DNA of 64,000 nt from Metallyticus violacea. Taxonomy: Eukaryota > Arthropoda > Insecta > Mantodea > Metallyticidae. The DNA is taken from the NCBI GenBank assembly GCA_030762175.1, contig CM060833.1, forward strand, positions 164,765,001 through 164,829,000, written 5' to 3'. Below the pieces are notes generated by a model. The model was not told the DNA's origin. It saw nothing but the letters and a program-made list of their open reading frames with translations, and ran no database searches. Position numbers and translations under genes: made by a program. Numbering within the stretch: position 1 is the first letter of the stretch; every line of letters starts with the position of its first letter. Positions 14,892 to 26,800 of the stretch are shown in pieces.

Positions 14892-17800
14892 ATTTGCACA
14901 TTTATTGGAACTATCAGATATAACTATATCCAATGATATAGTAGGGGAATAATGTGCTTAAAATCTCGATGTGAATTAAGCAGAGAATATAGCATCTCCA
15001 ATTGAAACCAATGTTCTGTTTATTTATAGCTGATATAGTGCTTATTACTCCAGTTTCCATATTAGTCGAAGACACAATTTCATTTACAAGGTCATACTTA
15101 AGAACTGCACATGTAATGTGAAAAACATATTAGCTCTATTGAAACAATAGCATGTGCTGAAGATAGATTTCAACCTCAACATTTTCAATTTCCTTTGAAC
15201 CAGCCAATTAATATTGAAACATTTGAAAAATGGAAATGCAATGACGATAGTTTCGCACATTTTGGTTCATAATTGTATGTCCATACTTAGAATTTTATGA
15301 AAAAATATATGTCCATCTCCACTATAAATGGAATGCACTATTCCATCACTTATAATTTTTAAGGAGTTGCACATGTAATTTGAAAATCGTTTTGGCACTA
15401 TTGAAACAATAGCATGTGCGAAGGAATTGATTTCAAACACTAAATTTGTATAGGAATTGCAATGGCACCCTCCCGCCATTAACTGTGGCGATCCACCGTC
15501 CGCGAATATCGCCTCCAAGATGAAATTATCACACCTTTTTTTTAAAATTTATGAGATGACGCCAAACCATTTGCACATTTATTGGAACTTTCAGATATAA
15601 CTATATACCATGACATAGTAGGGGAATAATGTGCTTAAAATCTCGATGTGAATTACAGTAGAGAATATAGCATCTCCAATTGAAAACAATGTTCTCTTTA
15701 TTTATAGCTCATATAGTCCTTACTGCTCCAGTTTCCATATTAGTCGAAGACACAATTTCATTTACAAGGTCATACTTAAAAACTGCACATGTACTGTGAA
15801 AAACATATTGGCTCTATTGAAACAATAGCATGTGCTGAAGATAGATTTCAACCTCAACATTTTCAATTTCCTTTGAACCAGCCAATTAATATTGAAACAT
15901 TTGAAAAATGGAAATGCAGTGAAGATAGATTCGCACATTTTGATGCATAATTGTATGTCCATACTTAGAATTTTATGAAAAAATATATGTCCATTTGCAC
16001 TATAAATGGAATGCACTATTCCATCACTTATCATTTTTAAGGAGTTGCACATGTAATTTGAAAATCGTTTTGGCACTATTGAAACAATAGCATGTGCGAA
16101 GGAATAATTTCTCACACTAAATTTGTATAGGAATTGCAATGGCACCCTCCCGCCATTAACTGTGGCGATCCACCGTCCGCGAATATCGCCTCCAAGAAGA
16201 AATTATCACACCTTTTTTTTTAAAATTTATGAGATGACGCCAAACCATTTGCACATTTATTGGAACTATCAGATATAACTATATCCAATGATATAGTAGG
16301 GGAATAATGTGCTTAAAATCTCGATGTGAATTAAGCAGAGAATATAGCATCTCCAATTGAAACCAATGTTCTGTTTATTTATAGCTGATATAGTGCTTAT
16401 TACTCCAGTTTCCATATTAGTCGAAGACACAATTTCATTTACAAGGTCATACTTAAGAACTGCACATGTAATGTGAAAAACATATTAGCTCTATTGAAAC
16501 AATAGCATGTGCTGAAGATAGATTTCAACCTCAACATTTTCAATTTCCTTTGAACCAGCCAATTAATATTGAAACATTTGAAAAATGGAAATGCAATGAC
16601 GATAGTTTCGCACATTTTGATGCATAATTGTATGTCCATACTTAGAATTTTATGAAAAAATATATGTCCATCTCCACTATAAATGGAATGCACTATTCCA
16701 TCACTTATAATTTTTAAGGAGTTGCACATGTAATTTGAAAATCGTTTTGGCACTATTGAAACAATAGCATGTGCGAAGGAATTGATTTCAAACACTAAAT
16801 TTGTATAGGAATTGCAATGGCACCCTCCCGCCATTAACTGTGGCGATCCACCGTCCGCGAATATCGCCTCCAAGATGAAATTATCACACCTTTTTTTTAA
16901 AATTTATGAGATGACGCCAAACCATTTGCACATTTATTGGAACTTTCAGATATAACTATATACCATGATATAGTAGGGGAATAATGTGCTTAAAATCTCG
17001 ATGTGAATTACAGTAGAGAATATAGCATCTCCAATTGAAAACAATGTTCTGTTTATTTATAGCTGATATAGTCCTTACTGCTCCAGTTTCCATATTAGTC
17101 GAAGACACAATTTCATTTACAAGGTCATACTTAAGAACTGCACATGTAATGTGAAAAACATATTGGCTCTATTGAAACAATAGCATGTGCTGAAGATAGA
17201 TTTCAACCTCAACATTTTCAATTTCCTTTGAACCAGCCAATTAATATTGAAACATTTGAAAAATGGAAATGCAGTGAAGATAGATTCGCACATTTTGATG
17301 CATAATTGTATGTCCATACTTAGAATTTTATGAAAAAATATATGTCCATTTGCACTATAAATGGAATGCACTATTCCATCACTTATCATTTTTAAGGAGT
17401 TGCACATGTAATTTGAAAATCGTTTTGGCACTATTGAAACAATAGCATGTGCGAAGGAATAATTTCTCACACTAAATTTGTATAGGAATTGCAATTGCAC
17501 CCTCCCGCCATTAACTGTGGCGATCCACCGTCCGCGAATATCGCCTCCAAGAAGAAATTATCACACCTTTTTTTTTTAAAATTTATGAGATGACGCCAAA
17601 CCATTTGCACATTTATTGGAACTATCAGATATAACTATATCCAATGATATAGTAGGGGAATAATGTGCTTAAAATCTCGATGTGAATTAAGCAGAGAATA
17701 TAGCATCTCCAATTGAAAACAATGTTCTGTTTATTTATAGCTCTTATAGTGCTTATTGCTCCAGTTTCCATATTAGTCGAAGACACAATTTCATTTATAA

Positions 17801-20800
17801 GGTCATACTTAAGAACTGCACATGTAATGTGAAAAACATATTAGCTCTATTGAAACAATAGCATGTGCTGAAGATAGATTTCAACCTCAACATTTTCAAT
17901 TTCCTTTGAACCAGCCAATTAATATTGAAACATTTGAAAAATGGAAATGCAGTGAAGATAGATTCGCACATTTTGATGCATAATTGTATGTCCATACTTA
18001 GAATTTTATGAAAAAATATATGTCCATCTCCACTATAAATGGAATGCACTATTCCATCACTTATAATTTTTAAGGAGTTGCACATGTAATTTGAAAATCG
18101 TTTTGGCACTATTGAAACAATAGCATGTGCGAAGGAGTTGATTTCAAACACTAAATTTGTATAGGAATTGCAATGGCACCCTCCCGCCATTAACTGTGGC
18201 GATCCACCGTCCGCGAATATCGCCTCCAAGATGAAATTATCACACCTTTTTTTTAAAATTTATGAGATGACGCCAAACCATTTGCACATTTATTGGAACT
18301 TTCAGATATAACTATATACCATGATATAGTAGGGGAATAATGTGCTTAAAATCTCGATGTGAATTACAGTAGAGAATATAGCATCTCCAATTGAAAACAA
18401 TGTTCTGTTTATTTATAGCTGATATAGTGCTTATTGCTCCAGTTTCCATATTAGTCGAAGACACAATTTCATTTACAAGGTCATACTTAAGAACTGCACA
18501 TGTAATGTGAAAAACATATTGGCTCTATTGAAACAATAGCATGTGCTGAAGATAGATTTCAACCTCAACATTTTCAATTTCCTTTGAACCAGCCAATTAA
18601 TATTGAAACATTTGAAAAATGGAAATGCAGTGAAGATAGATTCGCACATTTTGATGCATAATTGTATGTCCATACTTAGAATTTTATGAAAAAATATATG
18701 TCCATTTGCACTATAAATGGAATGCACTATTCCATCACTTATCATTTTTAAGGAGTTGCACATGTAATTTGAAAATTGTTTTGGCACTATTGAAACAATA
18801 GCATGTGCGAAGGAATAATTTCTCACACTAAATTTGTATAGGAATTGCAATGGCACCCTCCCGCCATTAACTGTGGCGATCCACCGTCCGCGAATATCGC
18901 CTCCAAGAAGAAATTATCACACCTTTTTTTTTAAAATTTATGAGATGACGCCAAACCATTTGCACATTTATTGGAACTATCAGATATAACTATATCCAAT
19001 GATATAGTAGGGGAATAATGTGCTTAAAATCTCGATGTGAATTAAGCAGAGAATATAGCATCTCCAATTGAAACCAATGTTCTGTTTATTTATAGCTGAT
19101 ATAGTGCTTATTACTCCAGTTTCCATATTAGTCGAAGACACAATTTCATTTACAAGGTCATACTTAAGAACTGCACATGTAATGTGAAAAACATATTAGC
19201 TCTATTGAAACAATAGCATGTGCTGAAGATAGATTTCAACCTCAACATTTTCAATTTCCTTTGAACCAGCCAATTAATATTGAAACATTTGAAAAATGGA
19301 AATGCAATGACGATAGTTTCGCACATTTTGGTGCATAATTGTATGTCCATACTTAGAATTTTATGAAAAAATATATGTCCATCTCCACTATAAATGGAAT
19401 GCACTATTCCATCACTTATAATTTTTAAGGAGTTGCACATGTAATTTGAAAATCGTTTTGGCACTATTGAAACAATAGCATGTGCGAAGGAATTGATTTC
19501 AAACACTAAATTTGTATAGGAATTGCAATGGCACCCTCCCGCCATTAACTGTGGCGATCCACCGTCCGCGAATATCGCCTCCAAGATGAAATTATCACAC
19601 CTTTTTTTTAAAATTTATGAGATGACGCCAAAACATTTGCACATTTATTGGAACTTTCAGATATAACTATATACCATGATATAGTAGGGGAATAATGTGC
19701 CTAAAATCTCGATGATAATTACAGTAGAGAATATAGCATCTCCAATTGAAAACAATGTTCTGTTTATTTATAGCTCATATAGTCCTTACTGCTCCAGTTT
19801 CCATATTAGTCGAAGACACAATTTCATTTACAAGGTCATACTTAAAAACTGCACATGTACTGTGAAAAACATATTGGCTCTATTGAAACAATAGCATGTG
19901 CTGAAGATAGATTTCAACCTCAACATTTTCAATTTCCTTTGAACCAGCCAATTAATATTGAAACATTTGAAAAATGGAAATGCAGTGAAGATAGATTCGC
20001 ACATTTTGATGCATAATTGTATGTCCATACTTAGAATTTTATGAAAAAATATATGTCCATTTGCACTATAAATGGAATGCACTATTCCATCACTTATCAT
20101 TTTTAAGGAGTTGCACATGTAATTTGAAAATCGTTTTGGCACTATTGAAACAATAGCATGTGCGAAGGAATAATTTCTCACACTAAATTTGTATAGGAAT
20201 TGCAATGGCACCCTCCCGCCATTAACTGTGGCGATCCACCGTCCGCGAATATCGCCTCCAAAAAGAAATTATCACACCTTTTTTTTTAAAATTTATGAGA
20301 TGACGCCAAACCATTTGCACATTTATTGGAACTATCAGATATAACTATATCCAATGATATAGTAGGGGAATAATGTGCTTAAAATCTCGATGTGAATTAA
20401 GCAGAGAATATAGCATCTCCAATTGAAACCAATGTTCTGTTTATTTATAGCTGATATAGTGCTTATTACTCCAGTTTCCATATTAGTCGAAGACACAATT
20501 TCATTTACAAGGTCATACTTAAGAACTGCACATGTAATGTGAAAAACATATTAGCTCTATTGAAACAATAGCATGTGCTGAAGATAGATTTCAACCTCAA
20601 CATTTTCAATTTCCTTTGAACCAGCCAATTAATATTGAAACATTTGAAAAATGGAATTGCAATGACGATAGTTTCGCACATTTTGATGCATAATTGTATG
20701 TCCATACTTAGAATTTTATGAAAAAATATATGTCCATCTCCACTATAAATGGAATGCACTATTCCATCACTTATAATTTTTAAGGAGTTGCACATGTAAT

Positions 20801-23800
20801 TTGAAAATCGTTTTGGCACTATTGAAACAATAGCATGTGCGAAGGAATTGATTTCAAACACTAAATTTGTATAGGAATTGCAATGGCACCCTCCCGCCAT
20901 TAACTGTGGCGATCCACCGTCCGCGAATATTGCCTCCAAGATGAAATTATCACACCTTTTTTTTAAAATTTATGAGATGACGCCAAACCATTTGCACATT
21001 TATTGGAACTTTCAGATATAACTATATACCATGATATAGTAGGGGAATAATGTGCTTAAAATCTCGATGTGAATTACAGTAGAGAATATAGCATCTCCAA
21101 TTGAAAACAATGTTCTGTTTATTTATAGCTGATATAGTCCTTACTGCTCCAGTTTCCATATTAGTCGAAGACACAATTTCATTTACAAGGTCATTCTTAA
21201 AAACTGCACATGTACTGTGAAAAACATATTGGCTCTATTGAAACAATAGCATGTGCTGAAGATAGATTTCAACCTCAACATTTTCAATTTCCTTTGAACC
21301 AGCCAATTAATATTGAAACATTTGAAAAATGGAAATGCAGTGAAGATTGATTCGCACATTTTGATGCATAATTGTATGTCCATACTTAGAATTTTATGAA
21401 AAAATATATGTACATTTGCACTATAAATGGAATGCACTATTCCATCACTTATCATTTTTAAGGAGTTGCACATGTAATTTGAAAATCGTTTTGGCACTAT
21501 TGAAACAATAGCATGTGCGAAGGAATAATTTCTCACACTAAATTTGTATAGGAATTGCAATGGCACCCTCCCGCCATTAACTGTGGCGATCCACCGTCCG
21601 CGAATATCGCCTCCAAGAAGAAATTATCACACCTTTTTTTTTAAAATTTATGAGATGACGCCAAACCATTTGCACATTTATTGGAACTATCAGATATAAC
21701 TATATCCAATGATATAGTAGGGGAATAATGTGCTTAAAATCTCGATGTGAATTAAGCAGAGAATATAGCATCTCCAATTGAAACCAATGTTCTGTTTATT
21801 TATAGCTGATATAGTGCTTATTACTCCAGTTTCCATATTAGTCGAAGACACAATTTCATTTACAAGGTCATACTTAAGAACTGCACATGTAATGTGAAAC
21901 ACATATTAGCTCTATTGAAACAATAGCATGTGCTGAAGATAGATTTCAACCTCAACATTTTCAATTTCCTTTGAACCAGCCAATTAATATTGAAACATTT
22001 GAAAAATGGAAATGCAATGACGATAGTTTCGCACATTTTGATGCATAATTGTATGTCCATACTTAGAATTTTATGAAAAAATATATGTCCATCTCCACTA
22101 TAAATGGAATGCACTATTCCATCACTTATAATTTTTAAGGAGTTGCACATGTAATTTGAAAATCGTTTTGGCACTATTGAAACAATAGCATGTGCGAAGG
22201 AATTGATTTCAAACACTAAATTTGTATAGGAATTGCAATGGCACCCTCCCGCCATTAACTGTGGCGATCCACCGTCCGCGAATATCGCCTCCAAGATGAA
22301 ATTATCACACCTTTTTTTTAAAATTTATGAGATGACGCCAAACCATTTGCACATTTATTGGAACTTTCAGATATAACTATATACCATGATATAGTAGGGG
22401 AATAATGTGCTTAAAATCTCGATGTGAATTACAGTAGAGAATATAGCATCTCCAATTGAAAACAATGTTCTGTTTATTAATAGCTCATATAGTCCTTACT
22501 GCTCCAGTTTCCATATTAGTCGAAGACACAATTTCATTTACAAGGTCATACTTAAAAACTGCACATGTACTGTGAAAAACATATTGGCTCTATTGAAACA
22601 ATAGCATGTGCTGAAGATAGATTTCAACCTCAACATTTTCAATTTCCTTTAAACCAGCCAATTAATATTGAAACATTTGAAAAATGGAAATGCAGTGAAG
22701 ATAGATTCGCACATTTTGATGCATAATTGTATGTCCATACTTAGAATTTTATGAAAAAATATATGTCCATTTGCACTATAAATGGAATGCACTATTCCAT
22801 CACTTATCATTTTTAAGGAGTTGCACATGTAATTTGAAAGTCGTTTTGGCACTATTGAAACAATAGCATGTGCGAAGGAATAATTTCAAACACTAAATTT
22901 TTATAGGAATTGCAATGGCACCCTCCCGCCATTAACTGTGGCGATCCACCGTCCGCGAATATCGCCTCCAAGATGAAATTATCACACCTTTTTTTTTAAA
23001 ATTTATGAGATGACGCCAAACCATTTGCACATTTATTGGAACTATCAGGTATAACTATATCCAATGATATAGTAGGGGAATAATGTGCTTAAAATCTCGA
23101 TGTGAATTAAGCAGAGAATATAGCATCTCCAATTGAAAACAATGTTCTGTTTATTTATAGCTGATATAGTGCTTATTGCTCCAGTTTCCACATTAGTCGA
23201 AGACACAATTTCATTTACAAGGTCATACTTAAGAACTGCACATGTACTGTGAAAAACATATTGGCTCTATTGAAACAATAGCATGTGCTGAAGATAGATT
23301 TCAACCTCAACATTTTCAATTTCCTTTGAACCAGCCAATTAATATTGAAACATTTGAAAAATGGAAATGCAGTGAAGATAGATTCGCACATTTTGATGCA
23401 TAATTGTATGTCCATACTTAGAATTTTATGAAAAAATATATGTCCATTTGCACTATAAATGGAATGCACTATTCCATCACTTATCATTTTTAAGGAGTTG
23501 CACATGTAATTTGAAAATCGTTTTGGCACTATTGAAACAATAGCATGTGCGAAGGAATTGATTTCAAACACTAAATTTGTATAGGAATTGCAGTGGCACC
23601 CTCCCGCCATTAACTGTGGCGATCCACCGTCCGCGAATATCGCCTCCAAGATGAAATTATCACACCTTTTTTTTAAAATTTATGAGATGACGCCAAACCA
23701 TTTGCACATTTATTGGAACTTTCAGATATAACCACATACCATGATATAGTAGGGGAATAATGTGCTTAAAATCTCGATGTGAATTACAGTGGAGAATATA

Positions 23801-26800
23801 GCATCTCCAATTGAAAACAATGTTCTGTTTATTTATAGCTGATATAGTCCTTACTGCTCCAGTTTCCATATTAGTCGAAGACACAATTTCATTTACAAGG
23901 CCATACTTAAGAACTGCACATGTAATGTGAAAAACATATTGGCTCTATTGAAACAATAGCATGTGCTGAAGATAGATTTCAACCTCAACATTTTCAATTT
24001 CCTTTGAACCAGCCAATTAATATTGAAACATTTGAAAAATGGAAATGCAGTGAAGATTGATTCGCACATTTTGATGCATAATTGTATGTCCATACTTAGA
24101 ATTTTATGAAAAAATATATGTCCATTTGCACTATAAATGGAATGCACTATTCCATCACTTATCATTTTTAAGGAGTTGCACATGTAATTTGAAAATCGTT
24201 TTGGCACTATTGAAACAATAGCGTGTGCGAAGGAATAATTTCAAACACTAAATTTTTATAGGAATTGCAATGGCACCCTCCCGCCATTAACTGTGGCGAT
24301 CCACCGTCCGCGAATATCGCCTCCAAGATGAAATTATCACACCTTTTTTTTTAAAATTTATGAGATGACGCCAAACCATTTGCACATTTATTGGAACTAT
24401 CAGATATAACTATATCCAATGATATAGTAGGGGAATAATGTGCTTAAAATCTCGATGTGAATTAAGCAGAGAATATAGCATCTCCAATTGAAAACAATGT
24501 TTTGTTTATTTATAGCTGATATAGTCCTTACTGCTCCAGTTTCCATATTAGTCGAAGACACAATTTCATTTACAAGGTCATACTTAAGAACTGCACATGT
24601 AATGTGAAAAACATATTGGCTCTATTGAAACAATAGCATGTGCTGAAGATAGATTTCAACCTCAACATTTTCAATTTCCTTTGAACCAGCCAATTAATAT
24701 TGAAACATTTGAAAAATGGAAATGCAGTGAAGATAGATTCGCACATTTTGATGCATAATTGTATGTCCATACTTAGAAGTTTATGAAAAAATATATGTCC
24801 ATTTGCACTATAAATGGAATGCACTATTCCATCACTTATAGTTTTTAAGGAGTTGCACATGTAATTTGAAAATCGTTTTGGCACTATTGAAACAATAGCA
24901 TGTGCGAAGGAATTGATTTCAAACACTAAATTTGTATAGGAATTGCAATGGCACCCTCCCGCCATTAACTGTGGCGATCCACCGTCCGCGAATATCGCCT
25001 CCAAGATGAAATTATCACACCTTTTTTTTAAAATTTATGAGATGACGCCAAACCATTTGCACATTTATTGGAACTTTCAGATATAACTATATCCAATGAT
25101 ATAGTAGGGGAATAATGTGCTTAAAATCTCGATGTGAATTACAGTAGAGAATATAGCATCTCCAATTGAAAACAATGTTCTGTTTATTTATAGCTGATAT
25201 AGTGCTTATTGCTCCAGTTTCCATATTAGTCGAAGACACAATTTCATTTACAAGGCCATACTTAAGAACTGCACATGTAATGTGAAAAACATATTGGCTC
25301 TATTGAAACAATAGCATGTGCTGAAGATAGATTTCAACCTCAACATTTTCAATTTCCTTTGAACCAGCCAATTAATATTGAAACATTTGAAAAATGGAAA
25401 TGCAGTGAAGATAGATTCGCACATTTTGATGCATAATTGTATGTCCATACTTAGAATTTTATGAAAAAATATATGTCCATTTGCACTATAAATGGAATGC
25501 ACTATTCCATCACTTATCATTTTTAAGGAGTTGCTCATGTAATTTGAAAATCGTTTTGGCACTATTGAAACAATAGCATGTGCGAAGGAATAATTTCTCA
25601 CACTAAATTTGTATAGGAATTGCAATGGCACCCTCCCGCCATTAACTGTGGCGATCCACCGTCCGCGAATATCGCCTCCAAGAAGAAATTATCACACCTT
25701 TTTTTTTAAAATTTATGAGATGACGCCAAACCATTTGCACATTTATTGGAACTATCAGATATAACTATATCCAATGATATAGTAGGGGAATAATGTGCTT
25801 AAAATCTCGATGTGAATTAAGCAGAGAATATAGCATCTCCAATTGAAACCAATGTTCTGTTTATTTATAGCTGATATAGTGCTTATTACTCCAGTTTCCA
25901 TATTAGTCGAAGACACAATTTCATTTACAAGGTCATACTTAAGAACTGCACATGTAATGTGAAAAACATATTAGCTCTATTGAAACAATAGCATGTGCTG
26001 AAGATAGATTTCAACCTCAACATTTTCAATTTCCTTTGAACCAGCCAATTAATATTGAAACATTTGAAAAATGGAAATGCAATGACGATAGTTTCGCACA
26101 TTTTGATGCATAATTGTATGTCCATACTTAGAATTTTATGAAAAAATATATGTCCATCTCCACTATAAATGGAATGCACTATTCCATCACTTATAATTTT
26201 TAAGGAGTTGCACATGTAATTTGAAAATCGTTTTGGCACTATTGAAACAATAGCATGTGCGAAGGAATTGATTTCAAACACTAAATTTGTATAGGAATTG
26301 CAATGGCACCCTCCCGCCATTAACTGTGGCGATCCACCGTCCGCGAATATCGCCTCCAAGATGAAATTATCACACCTTTTTTTTAAAATTTATGAGATGA
26401 CGCCAAACCATTTGCACATTTATTGGAACTTTCAGATATAACTATATACCATGATATAGTAGGGGAATAATGTGCTTAAAATCTCGATGTGAATTACAGT
26501 AGAGAATATAGCATCTCCAATTGAAAACAATGTTCTGTTTATTTATAGCTGATATAGTCCTTACTGCTCCAGTTTCCATATTAGTCGAAGACACAATTTC
26601 ATTTACAAGGTCATACTTAAAAACTGCACATGTACTGTGAAAAACATATTGGCTCTATTGAAACAATAGCATGTGCTGAAGATAGATTTCAACCTCAACA
26701 TTTTCAATTTCCTTTGAACCAGCCAATTAATATTGAAACATTTGAAAAATGGAAATGCAGTGAAGATTGATTCGCACATTTTGATGCATAATTGTATGTC

